A DNA stretch of 64,000 nucleotides. Origin: Rhizophagus irregularis. Its lineage: Eukaryota > Glomeromycota > Glomeromycetes > Glomerales > Glomeraceae. Location: the NCBI RefSeq assembly GCF_026210795.1, contig NC_089433.1, positions 3,125,001 through 3,189,000 of the forward strand, given 5' to 3'. The stretch's first letter is position 1. The number at the start of each line of letters is the position of its first letter. Below, piece by piece: positions 23,589 through 36,601 of this stretch. A program made the position numbers and the translations under genes. The notes beneath the pieces were generated by a model. That model worked only from the letters and a program-made list of their open reading frames with translations. It searched no databases and was not told where the DNA came from.

Positions 23589-25790
23589 TTGAGAGAAATG
23601 CAGGTCGAAATACAACCTGCTTTCCTTAAGGCTGAACCACGCAGTTCAGCTAACGTTTTTTCTCTTTCAACACCTCAAAAAAAATTAAAAAATTCTTTTC
23701 TTATTTCTTTTAAAAAATTTCACGTGACCCGTTCTAATCAAGCAGGCAGTAACAAGATTTATGAGATTAACCGGTTAAAAAGTTTCTTTCTTGAGCTTGC
23801 AGATCAACCGCAAAGCACCAATGATATTCACCTCAAGATTTACACAAATGATTACCACATAAAATCAACCCTGATTAGCTATAACTCCACAAGCCTCTTA
23901 CCCAACATCAAATTCCAAGTGAGCACAATGCTGACTCATTTTTTTCTCATCAATATGTTATTCCCCGACGCATACAACAAAAATATTTTCAACTTATCCG
24001 GTCAAAATTACTGGATAGAATTGATATGATAAAATCACGTGGTAACAATACACAACACTGAAATACCTCTACAAAAACATTTTTTAATTTTTCATACAAA
24101 CGTTATCATTTTTACTTTGGGATTTATATCCCGTGTAATCATATCACCTGACAAAATCTTTCTAATCAAATTCACTCTACGTGTGCCATTCCTACACCAT
24201 TTATCATGTCCAATTTAAGACGTGCTTGTATTAATCATCAGATACACTTGGAACGATACAGCTTTACTAAAACACTTAAACCTTTATTAACCATTTAGTC
24301 TTCAGAATTAGATACTCCAACCACTGACAACTTACAATCTTGGAATAATCACAAGATTAAGAAACCTCATAAATTACATCACGCGGCACTTCTCTTCAAA
24401 TGATGGAACGATAAAACAATTAAAGAAGTTCGTTCCAACAGACAAGGTACCTCATACTGTGTACGTTATATGGCATATAATGCTAGACATCCAAACCGTC
24501 TCAAGGGTACTTCCATGTATCGTAAAGAACTCTTTAACTTCAACACAAACTTCAGTCACCACGCTTCAGTCAGACATTAACAAAATGAAAGACTTCACAG
24601 ACATCAACGTCGAGTCGCAAAGTTGTTTGAAAACTCACTTGCGACTATAATAGAATCACAACTCGAACAAGGCAAATCATCAGGAAAAGGATTCAACATC
24701 TATTTAATATAAATCACAATGAGTTTCAATTTTAGGATGATTATTCTTTTTCCATCTCGTTACCACCATCTTACACCCGTACGATGTGCAACGATCTGTT
24801 TAATGACACTTTATTTACAGCCTGGTCATCTACCTTTTAAACAATGACTCACTCACAGCTTCAACCTCCCAACCTGTTGCATCGTCCTCACAATCCTTTA
24901 CTCCACAGCACCAGATTTTGAGGGAGACTCCTCATGTTGTTAACGTTAAAACAAGACCTCTAATTAAGGAATTACCTACTGCATCTAGACATGAACGCTC
25001 TAATACTTTGGAAACTCTTGTTTCCATTCCCACTTCTGCAAAGATTGCTTCTCCACCTCTAATTCCCTACACCCCTAAATGGTTCTTAGCTACTGGTTTA
25101 ATCTCCCAGTCTACATATGACAATTATATCGACAAATCTACAAATATACAGAATAGCAGTGCTTAGTATGGCACCGCTATCCCTTATTTTATTAACTTCT
25201 TTCAACCAACTGATCACCCAGTCGACTCAAGACTGAAAAAACGCAAGGCTTACCTTTCTGATGTCCGGGATCTACTCAATCTCCATAACTCAGTTCTTCG
25301 AACTAAAAGATTAAAGTTATCACTGGATTTTTTACCTGTTCTCGCTAATGCCCTTGGGCCTTAGTTTTAATACCTTTTTTTATATATATTAGTCCGCCGA
25401 CTGTTTTTTTATATAGACTCCCAGTTGGCTATACTATAGTTTTTTCTTTTTTCTTTTTCTCTTTTCATTTATTTGTATTTTTTGGAGTCATTACACACCC
25501 GTTTCAATATATATTACCCCATTTAAAACAACTTAAAATAGTGTGAACCATTTCACCTCTAACAGTATTTACAGGTGGCGGCCTTTATGGTCGAAAGAAA
25601 AATATGGGTCTTCTCTCATGTACAGATACCCTCTAATTGTTATTGATAATTAGACTGTGAAAGATAGGCATCGACGATGAGATCCCCCAATTACCTCTGT
25701 CATCAATTTACAGAGTTGCCACATCGAACGGGCATTCTCATGGTCAAACGAACGAATAAACGAACGAACGAACAATTAAACGAATAAACA
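23589..25790 (+). pseudogene. Decayed retroelement-like region
   Basis: Base composition is clearly richer in C than its neighbours. Several frames with the same Ser/Thr/Pro/Lys-rich style follow one another, broken by stops and shifts: one at 23589-24029 (146 aa), blocks with SWNNHKIKKPHKLHHAALLF and RYMAYNARHPNRLKGTSMYR near 24330-24520, and a last at 24918-25166 with PPLIPYTPKWFLATGLIS continuing past a TAG as YGTAIPYFINFF and AYLSDVRDLLNLHN to about 25360. It closes with T-rich sequence, hairpins and an AACGAACGAATA microsatellite tail near 25750, as non-LTR elements often do. No RT domain is visible. Could be a gag-like ORF1 remnant; I do not recognise it surely. Confidence 0.4.
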
Positions 25791-26174
25791 AGTTAATAAA
25801 CAACAACATAAAACAACATTCTTGGTTCACAAAATAAATAGCGTTAGTAATATAAAACGTTGAACAATATAAAATAAATTTAACTTCTCTGAATTTTCCC
25901 CAAATTATATCCACTTTTACCTTTAATTTCAAACTTCGATAGCTCTCGCTACGAATTATTACTTTTCAAAAATGTATATTTAATTCATCTTAAAATTTTC
26001 ATTTTATTCAATTAAAATTAATTAAGCAAACATTAATCAAAGTTTAGGGTGAACCTATTACCTTTAATTAATATTAAACTTTACTAACAAATAATTAAAT
26101 GAAACTTATATTTTTATTGAGTTCCGTGGATGAGAACTATGGAATTACTTTGAATTCCGCTCTCTATTTATACA

Positions 26175-26455
26175 AATTTTATGCTACTTTCTATTCTATC
26201 TATATATTATCTTTGAACTATCTTTCTAATATGCTATCTATATTTTAAATACGCTATCTTTTAATATGCTATCTTTTATATATGTTCTTTTTAATATGTT
26301 ATCTTTTACGTTCCATCTTTATACTATCTTTTTATATTATCTTTTATATTATTTTATGTTCTTTAATCTTTTTGACATTATTTTATATGTTCTTTTAATT
26401 CGCTTTATGTGTTTTGCTTATAATCTATCTTTTGTGGCTTATAATTATTCTTTCT
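26175..26455 (+). repeat. Degenerate CTATCTTTTAATATG repeat
   Basis: Irregular repetition of CTATCTTT(T)ATAT-like words. No coding potential. The surrounding 25800-27090 is A+T-rich with no gene seen. Confidence 0.5.
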
Positions 26456-27101
26456 AATCGTTCTTATTGTTAAAGATTGCTAAGCCGCAATTGATCGACT
26501 CTAATTATTCTATTGGTTCTTTGTCAATCATTCGATAAATATTACATCATGTAGATCATTACTCTTCCTAAATGTTTATCCTTTTCAGCTAATTATTTAT
26601 CCATCTACGTCAATTCATAATTAATTTGTTCGTTCACAATATTTGGCAATTACATTTGGTGATTGAATTTTATCATCTTTTCATGCTTGATATTTGACCG
26701 TTTACAATGACTTTTGCGAAAGTTAGTTTCAGAATACGCACATGGAATATAGTTAGCCTATAGTTTTAGTGCTCTTTCCTACGGCCTTTTCTGGCCCAAT
26801 CGATGTCAATTTATTGATAAAATAAAAAAAAATAATATGGGATATGGGACAAAAAAAGTTTTATGCCATTTATAAAAAATTGAACTAGTAAATTATGTCT
26901 GGTAAACATACTCTGGTATTTATGATATTATATAAATTTTATTTAAGAAAAAATTATTAGTAAAATTGTTGGATATTTGAATATGAGATATGGGATTTTG
27001 TATTTCATATATAGTTTACCCATTCTATTCATCTATCATCTTTCTTTCTATTTTATCCATCACTTCCTTTTCCAATTCTTTCTTTTCATCACATCCCCTG
27101 C

Positions 27102-27398
27102 AGGACCCCGGATATCTAATATAAAGGTCATAATGGACTTTTGGCCAAAAACACCCCTTTTTGCTGAAACTCAAAAAATCGTTTTTTGTAAATATCTCAG
27201 CATCCAGTAATTCAATTTTAATGAACATTTTTTTATTTTGTAGCCCTCATTTAGCTCTACAATTTAAAAAAAAGTTCATCAAAATTGGACTACTGGATGC
27301 CGAGATATTTACAAAAAACGATTTTTTGAGCCCCTGAAAAATGGGCCAATCTGCCGAAAGTGTGACTTATGACCTGTTTTGGAGATATCCGGGGTCCT
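27102..27398. mobile_element. 297-bp hAT-like MITE, 8-bp target duplication
   Basis: Ends AGGACCCCGGATATCT and its inverse, flanked by TCCCCTGC at 27094-27101 and 27399-27406. The interior is also a long imperfect inverted repeat around TTTTTTGTAAATATCTCRGC. Related by its AGGACCCC end to the element at 32568-33766. Confidence 0.88.
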
Positions 27399-28118
27399 TC
27401 CCCTGCCATTTATCCATCACTTCCCTTTTAATTCTTTCTCTTCATTACCTTTCCTTCTATTTTGTTTATTAGTTTACTGTACATTATAGAAAAAAAAATA
27501 GACAAAAAAACCAAAATTTCCTCTAAACTTATTTAAGCTAACAAAATAAATTTTAGTAATCAAAATCTGCTGATCAAATTGTCCGATTTATGGCAACACA
27601 GGATCAGCTACCCGACCAAATCGTTCAAGCTAACAAAAACAGAATAGATCAAGCGCAGGTTGCACAATTCAAAAATTATTTATACAAAGTAAACTAAACG
27701 TTACAGATCGATATGAATTTTTTTAATTGTTTAGAAGATGATTAATGATAGATAGAAGATGATGATAATAATAATAATAATAATAATAATAAAATTTGTG
27801 TGCACCTGTGCAGGGACCCATTCACATTACCGATAATTATTTTACCAACAATCATTTTACCGATACTCACTTTACTGACAGGTACATTTTACCAACAATC
27901 ATATTACCGACAATCACTTACCGACAGTGTAACCATAATATCAGAGTAAATGCACAATTAAGAGAATAATAGATTGAAAAAATAAGTAATTAGGAAAATA
28001 AATAGTTTATGCGATGTGATATTAGTTTAGTTTATTATAGTTATATTTTAGTTATAGTTAAGATACTTTATTAATTTAGGAAATTGATTAGTGGCACAGT
28101 AAGTCACATGATTTGCTT

Positions 28119-28262
28119 GGTCACGTGATTTTGCATAACCTGAGGTTACACAGGATAATTAGAAGTTTGGTCACGTGATTTTGCATAACCTGAGGTTACA
28201 TAGGATAATTAGAAGTTTGGTCACGTGATTTTGTATAACCTAAGGGTAGTACAGATAGACGG
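28119..28262 (+). repeat. Three tandem 50-bp units
   Basis: GGTCACGTGATTTTGCATAA starts at 28119, 28169 and 28219; each unit includes CCTGAGGTTACAYAGGATAA. The third is partial. Confidence 0.9.
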
Positions 28263-28280
28263 TACCACAATGATGTAATT

Positions 28281-28530
28281 GTGCTACAAGGAAGAAAATT
28301 AAAAGAAAGGAACGAAAAGAAAAGAACGAAAAGAAAAGAATGGAAAAAAAAGAACAAAAAGAAAAGAACAAAAAGAAAAGAACGGAAAGAAAAGAACAAA
28401 AAGAAAAGAACGGAAAGAAAAGAACAAAAAGAAAAGAACGGAAAGAAAAGAACAAAAAGAAAAGAACGGAAAGAAAAGAACAAAAAGAAAGAAATGGAAA
28501 GAAAGGAACGGAAAGAAAGGAAAGAATAGG
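28281..28530 (+). repeat. Purine minisatellite, 28-bp unit
   Basis: GAACGGAAAGAAAAGAACAA plus AAAGAAAA repeated, all purine except one C per half unit. The open frames on both strands here are by-products of the repeat. Confidence 0.85.
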
Positions 28531-28608
28531 ATTACAGAAAAGAAGAAGGATAGAAATAGGATTAGTAAATAATTTAGAATACGATGAAAAAGTATAAAAA
28601 GGGTAGAT

Positions 28609-30089
28609 CATATGTGCCGATTTTTGGAATTAGTCTAAATTAAGATTTTTATAAAAATTTAATATTTTAGTAAGATTAACATTACACAAATCTAAATTAA
28701 ATATGTGTTACATATTTACGTAACTCAGATTTAATAAAAAATAAAAAAAATTTTTTTAATCAATATTCAAAAATAACGGTAATAACCACTTCTTTTTCCC
28801 CATCACTCCCATCACTTTTCCATCATTTTTCTATTCACTTTTATTAAATATGACAAAAAAGTTTATAAGCAAATATAGCAGTTATTTTTAAGTGGTAAGT
28901 AAAAGAAAAAACTTAATATTTTATATACATAGATAAGACATATTTTTTCATAATTTTTAGCTTTAATTTATTGTTTTTTCTTTGTAAAAAATACATGCAA
29001 ATAAAAAATAATTATGATGTAAAATAGTTGTAAAATGAATAATAAGATATTCTTTTTTTTTCAAAATAACTAATTATATATTTGTTTTTTATCTTTTAAA
29101 ATTATTTTATTAGATTTATTCTACTAAAATCCTTAAATGGCAAATAAAATCTTTTAAATAAAGTAAAAGAATTTGGGATTCTCTTATAAAAGCATTTTTT
29201 GGTAAAAAATAAAATTTTCAGATCGGACTTTATGCAGGTGACAAAATCGTGCATTATTATTCCTAGAGATATGCTAACGTCATCATTTTACATTCATTTG
29301 AAAGCTGAGAATTTGCTCTATCATACTAAGAATCAAAGATCAGGAAAATTGGATCACTGGATGAGGCGTAATTAACGATCAAAGTCAAATCAAATTTAAA
29401 AATTAAAAATAAATATATTAGACGTAATTATTCACAATCCAGTGATTTAATTCATTCGATTTTAGGCTTATTAGATAGACCTCAATTTTCTCTTTCAAAT
29501 GAATATAATTTCATTCGTGTAGCTTGCATCTACAGGTATTTAATAAATTTTTTTATATCAGATTTTATCAAACTTATAAAATTTTATATTAATAATATAA
29601 TTGATGATTCCTAAACATCTACATATATTAAACGAATTATTTTAAATTTATTTTAAAGATAAAAGTTGGCATCACCTTAGGGAGCAAAGATCATTCAAAT
29701 TGAATCACTATATGTGAAGTAATTAATGATCAAATTTAGATAAAATTCAATAATATACTGAACGTGATTACTGAACAACTAGTGATTCAATTCACTTGAT
29801 TTTAGATTCATTAGATAGATCTCGATTTTCTCTTTCAAATGAATGTAAATTTATTTGTATAGCTTATTTCCACGAAGAATTATCAATGATTTTGTCATGA
29901 GAGTTATATTTGATCTTTTAAATTTTAATATATCTTATATTAAAAAAAAATTAAAAATTATATAATTAATTAGTTTTTTTTGCATTATCTGGTATAAATA
30001 TATTATTCTTATATAAATGATAATTTATATTTGCTTTAATAAAATTATTTTTGTGTAAAAAAATTAGATTCCAAGGATCGGCCCATATG
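28609..30089. mobile_element. 1.48-kb inverted-repeat element
   Basis: Ends CATATGTGCCGATTTTTGGA and, inverted, CATATGGGCCGATCCTTGGA; no convincing target duplication. The interior holds two diverged copies of a segment containing CAGTGATT...ATTAGATAGA...CTCTTTCAAATGAAT about 360 bp apart (29340-29540 and 29690-29880). A related element lies at 62256-63335. From 30090 to 30650 I see no gene. Confidence 0.6.
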
Positions 30090-30989
30090 TTTTGGTTTTA
30101 GTAAAAAATAGTTCTTTTAGGAACTCAAAAATAAAATATGTTATAAGAAAATATAATAGGTTCGCCCTAATGTTAGTATTATAATATTGTTTTATTAATT
30201 ATTAAAAGTTATTTTCAAATATGCTTATTGTTCGCTTAAGCTATTAGTTAATATTTACATTTTGTAAAAATAAAATAATAAAGAAAATGGGAAATAAAGA
30301 TAATATTTTGTAAAAGGAAATTATTGAAGTTTGAAAAGAAAAATAATAATAAATTGCGTGGCGGAAGCTATCACAGTTTGAAAATTAAGTTAATAAAAGA
30401 TGTTAAATTAAAATATAAACCAAGCATAAGAATATTAATGTTTCATTAAGAAACAAAGATAAATTTAGGTGAATTGTTATTAGCAGGTAGCAGATGCCGG
30501 TGACAACAAGTACATTTTACTGACAATCATTTTACTGACAAAATAATAATAATGCAATTTATATGTAATAAAATAAAGTAATATAGAATTATTTATCTAT
30601 TTATCTTGGTTTTATTTATTATTATTAAAATAAAACTTTATTAGTTTATTATTATGGGCGTTACTACCTGGCGACCCGTCACCATGGCAACCCCATGTTT
30701 TTTTACTTGTAATTTGGTGATTTTTAATATTCTAATTTTCGTTGATTTTGTAAATTGTGATATTTGAATTTTATTGATTTCGTGACCTTTTATATTCAGT
30801 TTTATTGGCAGCACAATGATAACAATGAAAAAAATTCTTTATTAAGTATAAAATTTTTGCAAAACGTAAAATTTGTAAAATTTCATGATTTACTAAAGTG
30901 TTACACCAAGTAATCATGCAATGCACAGCAATTTAACAATTTGAAAAAAAAATAAATGATCCTGGACTTTTTTAACGAAAAAAGTTACT

Positions 30990-31890
30990 CTACGAAGAAC
31001 TTGAACTTGAAGAACTTGAACTTGAAGAACTTAATAAACTTGAAGAACCTGAACTTGAAGAACTTGAACTTAAAAAACTTAAACTTATTTCTTCTCCTTC
31101 ATTATCGACTTCTTCATTATCAACAAAACATCTTTCTTCATCCTCCTTCCCTTGATCCTCTTGATTACTTAAACTTATTTCTTCTCCTTCATTATCAACT
31201 TCTTCATTATCAACAAAACATCCTTCTTCATTCTCCTTCCCTTGATCTCCTTGATTACTATCAATTAATGCTAGATCATAATTTGCAAAACTTGCCGCTG
31301 AACTCAAACTGAATTTTGCCTGAGCCGCTTGATTTGCTCTATGCATCCTATCGTATTCAGTTTCTAAATATTATTTGAAAACTTAAAATTACACTCTGTA
31401 AAATTCAAATAAATAAAAGGTCATAGATAATATTTACCTGGCTTCTGCCAGAATTCTGTTTTAAACTCTTCATAGTACATTTCGCCATTTCTGCTATTTT
31501 TGCCACCTGGTATTGAGTGAATATAATTATACATCGCCTAATAAAAAAAATGTTTAATTGATACTTAAGAGAAAATAAGAAACAATCAATATAATAACAG
31601 TTATAATATAGTATATTTACTCGGTAATCTTTTAATACGTCATTAAATTTTTGGTTACATTGCTGCACTGAATAATTTGACCTGAATCGCTAATTTATCT
31701 TGCCGGCAACCTCCTTCCAAAATGGTCGTTTGACATGACCAATATGATGAAAACGTTCATTGTCTGTTTTTCGTAGGTTAATAAGCATACGGACCTCATC
31801 GTTGTTCCACTACAGTAAAAAAATATAAAATTATTTTGAAATTTGATTGTAAGTATTGTGTTATCTACTATTACTTACATTCGTTACCAT
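30990..31890 (-). pseudogene. Myb/SANT-like accessory gene of the MULE, one nonsense codon
   Basis: Four exons on the minus strand: 31890-31879, 31809-31621, 31537-31438 and 31363-30990, all GT-AG with agreeing phases, 225 codons to the TAG at 30990-30992. The N-terminal half has the spacing of a Myb/SANT-like DNA-binding domain: WNNDEVRMLINLR, then FWKEVAGKI, then YSVQQCNQKFNDVLKDYR, followed by YIHSIPGGKNSRNG and FKTEFWQKPG. The C-terminal half is acidic (two copies of CFVDNEEVDNEGEEISLS) and ends in poly-Ser. A single in-frame TAG at 31690-31692 interrupts the Myb-like domain after AGKIN; everything else is intact, so it is either a very young pseudogene or the site of a sequence error. 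Its position inside the MULE, in the same direction as the transposase, suggests an accessory DNA-binding protein. Confidence 0.6.
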
Positions 31891-32316
31891 TATTGAGATT
31901 TTTGAAAAATAAGCGAAAATGTTTAAGAAGTTTTTTTAGGAAAGGAAATTTTTCAAAGAAAAAAAATTTGAATATTTTCAGGGAAATTTTTTTTTGAAAA
32001 TTTTTTGAGGAAAAAAATTAAAAAATTTGAATAAAACTACAAACTCATTTAAGGAAATTGACTCTTTAAATAAAAAAAATCTCATAGATAATTAATATCA
32101 TAGATGATCGATAATATCAAATTTTTTTATAAGAAATGTCTAATAATGATGTAATGTCGTGAAATAAAATTTTCTCAAAAAAAATGACTAATAATTTACT
32201 ACCAGAATTAAAAAATTTTATTCGACGCTTAATTACGTTCTCTCCTTGTTTCACCCACGATACATACTAGCAATTTAATATAATTTTACTATTAATTTAG
32301 TAGATTTTCCTCACGA

Positions 32317-32392
32317 TTCTCCCACAATTCTCCCATAATTCTCCCATGATTCTCCCATGATTCTTCCTCGATTTTCTCATGATTCTCCAACA
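32317..32392 (+). repeat. Short CCCATGATTCT tandem repeat
   Basis: About six units of 11-12 bp (CTCCCAYRATT) between the Myb-like gene and the transposase end. Confidence 0.75.
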
Positions 32393-32567
32393 ATTGACTG
32401 TATTCGTCTCGCGTTCTACTCACGTTCACATGATGTAAGATATTGTAATGGCATAAGATTAAATTAATCAATCCTTATCAGATGACAAATAATCAGAATT
32501 CAACTCATTTCTTCGCTATTATCCTGATTTTCTTTTTCCTTTCCCTTACAAGTTTTACTATTATGGC

Positions 32568-33766
32568 AGGACCCCGAATAATACTGATATAACTCACAAA
32601 TGGGTTTGTGTAGAGTTTATATGAAATTACTTTTTAAACCCATAAATTGAGTTTGCGTAGATCGGTCAATTTTGGGATAACTCACATATCACGTTTGCGT
32701 AGAGTTTATAAATATATTGCATTATATGTTGATCAATTGTATAATATTGATAAAAATTAAGTTGCGCAAAACCATTAAGGATGGGTCTGTAATATATTTA
32801 TGAAGTTTGCAATATTACGGATTTTGGTAATTAATTATATATAGTAACAAAAAGTAATGCATTTCGCATTATTTTAATATTTTTTAATAAAAAAAAAGTG
32901 CGAAATGCACTACTTTAACAAAAAATGGTGAATTTCGCACCATTTTATTAACATTTTAATAGAAAAAAGTGCGAAACACACAATTTTAATAAATAATTGG
33001 TGAGTTTCGCACCATTTAATTAATATTTTAATATAAAAAAGTGCGAAACGTACCATTTTATTAATATTTTAATAGAAAAAGTGCGAAACGCACCATTTTA
33101 TTAATAATTTAATAGAAAAGTGCGAAACACACCATTTTAACAAAAAAATCGGGAGTTTCGCACATTTTATTAATATTTTAATATAAAAAAGTGCGAAACG
33201 CACCATTTTAACAAAAAAATGGAGAGTTTCGCACCATTTTATTAATATTTTAATATAAAAAAGTGCAAAACGCACCATTTTGACAAATAAATGGAGAGTT
33301 TCGCACCATTTTATTAATATTTTAATATAAAAAAGTGCGAAACGCACCATTTTGACAAATAAATGGAGAGTTTCGCACCATTTTATTAATATTTTAATAT
33401 AAAAAAGTGCGAAACGCACTATTTTAACAAATAAATGGTGAGTTTCGCATGATATTATTAATATTTTAATAGAAAAAGTGCGAAACGCACCATTTTAACA
33501 AATAAATGGTGATTTTCGCACCATTTTATTAATATTTTAATAGAAAAAAGTGCGAAACACACTATTTTAATATAAAATGGTGAGGTTTGCATGATTTTAT
33601 TAATATTTTAATAGAAAAAATGTGAAATGAATTATATTAGTAACAAAAATTTTTTTGAACTAAGATTTGGATTTGCGTAGCGTTACTATGAAAAAAAAGT
33701 TGCGTAAAGTTAATTGTAAATGCATGCCGATCATTTGTGAGCTATATTAGTATTATTCGGGGTCCT
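32568..33766. mobile_element. 1.2-kb hAT-like non-autonomous element
   Basis: Ends AGGACCCCGAATAATACTGA and its inverse, flanked by ATTATGGC at 32560-32567 and 33767-33774. It is inserted in the transposase zinc-knuckle codons: the duplicated 8 bp encode most of Gly-His-Asn. Two-thirds of it is a tandem repeat. Confidence 0.92.
32850..33620 (+). repeat. 72-bp tandem repeat with internal inversion
   Basis: About ten units, each with GTGCGAAACGCACCATTTT and the inverse ATGGTGAGTTTCGCAC, then TTATTAATATTTTAATA. Each unit can fold into a hairpin. The repeated 116-residue frame on the minus strand is an artefact of this repeat. Confidence 0.9.
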
Positions 33767-36601
33767 ATTATGGCCCAATTGTTTACATATTTTACAACTA
33801 TATTGACTCTTATTACTGGATTCTTCTAAAGCACCCTTTGTACTTTTTAATTTGGGACGACCTTTTGGAATTCAAGCAACAGGATTTTGAATTCCCACAA
33901 TATTAACATTAACATTGTTATTATTATGAAAAATTCTCTGCCTTCTTTGCTGAATTGATTAAAGAAAATTAAGAACTTCATTATAAGTTTCTTCGTCACC
34001 ATCCTTGATTACATCTGATATTATTTTCCTTCCTAAGCCAAAAAGTTCACCAAATTTACGTTTTTTTGAGATAACTTTTGAAACTTCGATATCTCCTATT
34101 TGAGATGATTCCATTTGGATAGCATCTATAGAATCAGGGCTCAGAAATTGTGATGGAAGTATATGGTTCTCTCTTGGTAGTAAATTTGAAATGATGACAA
34201 ATTCATAACTTGATATATTTTTTCCTTGTAATGACTCTTTGTACCAACGGTTATTAATAAGACTGATATGAAATCTTGCAATAAGTGTTAAAGTCATCAC
34301 ACGATAAAAATGATGGCAGGGGTATCCAAGTGTCTTAAAAGCCATACACGTACAAAGAAATGTACTATTATCTAAAAGGCATATGAAATGAGATGTATTT
34401 GGGTTAACCAAATGGTTAACCTCCCAAATTTCAAAAACTTGGGAAATATTTACAAGAAATAAACTCAATTGTGCTTATGAACAGTCAAACAAATTATCAA
34501 TGCAATGCTCTGACTCAACAAACTCCTACGAAAAGAAATTTGGTAACTAAAGATTTTTTTGATATTAACCTTTAGTGATATTTATGACTTTGAGTATTAT
34601 TTACCTTTTCTCTAGGATGTGCATTTTTCAATACAATTTGTACAGCATGATAACAAAGACTTAAGTCCATTTATTCTTCCTGTTTTTTTATAATATTTGG
34701 GGAGACGAATTCGGTTAGTTGTTTTACAACAAGTCCGAAAATGGATTTAAACACATTTTTTGGACTGATTTGTGGTACAGACTTCTTCCAACTAACAAAA
34801 TTACAATAATCATTCTCCTCTTGATACCTCTCTTCTAATGCATCAAACAATTCACATAACGAAAGACTTGAATTTCTAAAAAGTCGTTTTAATGTTGAAT
34901 TTTCACCTTCACTACGAAAAGTAGATTGCACACCAGCAGTAAAATATTTATTAGTGAATGCACGAGCCCATGATTGTGGATTCTGTCCTAAAGATCTGTT
35001 TAAGTAATCTTTAGATTCTGGATAATTTTGTGATAACGTATCCCACCTTTATCGAATAAATGTATAATTACAATATATAACAAAAAGACAAAACAAAGTG
35101 ATCAATACCTTTCATAAATCAATACCTTTCATAAAACTGTCCTTCCGTTAGACTATTCCTTGCTTTATAAAAATCTTTTATGAAATCATTATAAGTTGAA
35201 CCCAACTTTCCCTTTAATTGCTTTGGCAAATTTTGGCTAATATGCCAAATACAATGCATATGAAAAGCATTGGGATATTGTATTATTACAGCAGCATTTA
35301 CAGCTGGATCGCCATTTGTTACAAAAACTTTTGGTGCAACACCTGTTGCTTCTTTTACATATTGAAAAACCCATTCGTACAAAAATTGTGATTCATCATC
35401 CACAATCGCTTGCGCTACAATTCGTGTCTTTAGATTATTATCTGGAGTAACAAAAAGAGACAATGGACGGTTATAATGATTGGTTTTGCACGTATTATCA
35501 TACATTATTACGTAATGATAATGCAGCCATAAGCTGCTCAGGAGTTATCCAAAAAAGATGAGTTAATGAACTGGTAGCTGAATCAAGTTTCATTGTAATT
35601 GCCCATCGTGGGTCTTCATCCTTTTTATCATAAAGTCTTTTTAGCAATGTTCCTGCGTCTTCTTCACCTGGTATTGCTTCACGACGAAACTTATCAATAG
35701 CATTATAAAGGTCTGTTTGAAATATTCTTGTTTTAAACTTTTTCCTGATTATTCTATATTGTACAGTTGCATTAACTTTAGCTACTACTGTTAAAAAACG
35801 TATTTCTTGAAGAATTTCCTCTGATAATTTTTGTAATGTTAGAACAAACCAACTTGCTAATGGACTAAGCTTATGTCCAACATGCTGATCTTTGAAAGTC
35901 GTTACCTCAAGATAATTTTTATCTTTTTTAGCCCATATATTGAGCTTCCATGGACAACCTACCCTACAAGAAGTTGATGCTTTTGACTCACCAGCATGCC
36001 AGCAAAGATAAGTTCTTTTTAATATTTGACAGGTTTCTTTGTCCACTCTTCCACCGCCACCAATTCTAACTCCATGTCCTTTAATAGAAGCGTATTATTG
36101 CATGAATTTTTCAACATATTCCCAACTTTGAAAAGTTTTACTGACATATATAGTAATTTCTGAAGAATTGGTTCCTGAACCTAAAGTTTCTGAAGTTTCT
36201 GATTCAGAAACTTCACAACTTTTGTTAGATTTATTACTAGTGCCTTCACTAATAGCATATAATAATAGCAGTATTATAGTATTATTAGTTTACTGATAGT
36301 AAAGATAAGTTATTTTTGACTAATTAAAGTCTATAAGTATATACCTATCACTGTCAAAAAATTCTTCTGCACTATTGTATTCCATTAACGCTTTCAATTC
36401 AAAATTTTGTTCTTCCATATTATAACTTTTTTTTCTTGTTAGAGTTTTTTCTCTGAGTTTTTTTTTTTCAAGGTAAAACATATATATGTGATGCATAATA
36501 CACAGATAAACTAATATGCGTAATAGCGTAATATACATGTACACATTAACATGTGACCAATGTGACTAAATAAACTAATTCTGATTGGTTGATCTTAAAG
36601 G

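Larger units (their letters stand above)
32500..36418 (-). pseudogene. MULE transposase pseudogene
   Basis: Begins MEEQNFELKALMEYNSAEEF at 36418; donor at 36344, then exons down to a TGA at 32500-32502. Domains in order: a FAR1/FLYWCH-like cysteine-His region (CWHAGES, CPWKLNIWAKK, HVGHKLSP); the MULE DDE core, with MYDNTCKTN carrying the first Asp, FVTNGDPAVNAAV where the usual TD is TN, and HMHCIWHISQNL; a SWIM zinc finger CTCMAF...GYPCHH (about 34330); and a CCHC knuckle CKICKQLGHNSKTC split by a 1.2-kb insertion. Damage: nonsense codons at 36095-36097, 34671-34673, 34475-34477 and 33959-33961, a frameshift near 35500, and the insertion at 32568-33766. It resembles animal/plant/fungal MULE transposases of the FAR1 type. 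Not functional. Confidence 0.85.

Noticed and set aside
28196-28611. Overlapping long frames on both strands (Phe/Ser-rich and Lys/Glu-rich).
   Set aside because: They are translations of a purine minisatellite; no start context, domain or splice support.
30956-31312. Leu/Asn-rich frame on the plus strand.
   Set aside because: Shadow of the acidic/poly-Ser exon of the minus-strand Myb-like gene, whose splice phases fit.
33069-33419. 116-residue repeated protein on the minus strand.
   Set aside because: Perfectly follows the 72-bp repeat of the hAT-like element.
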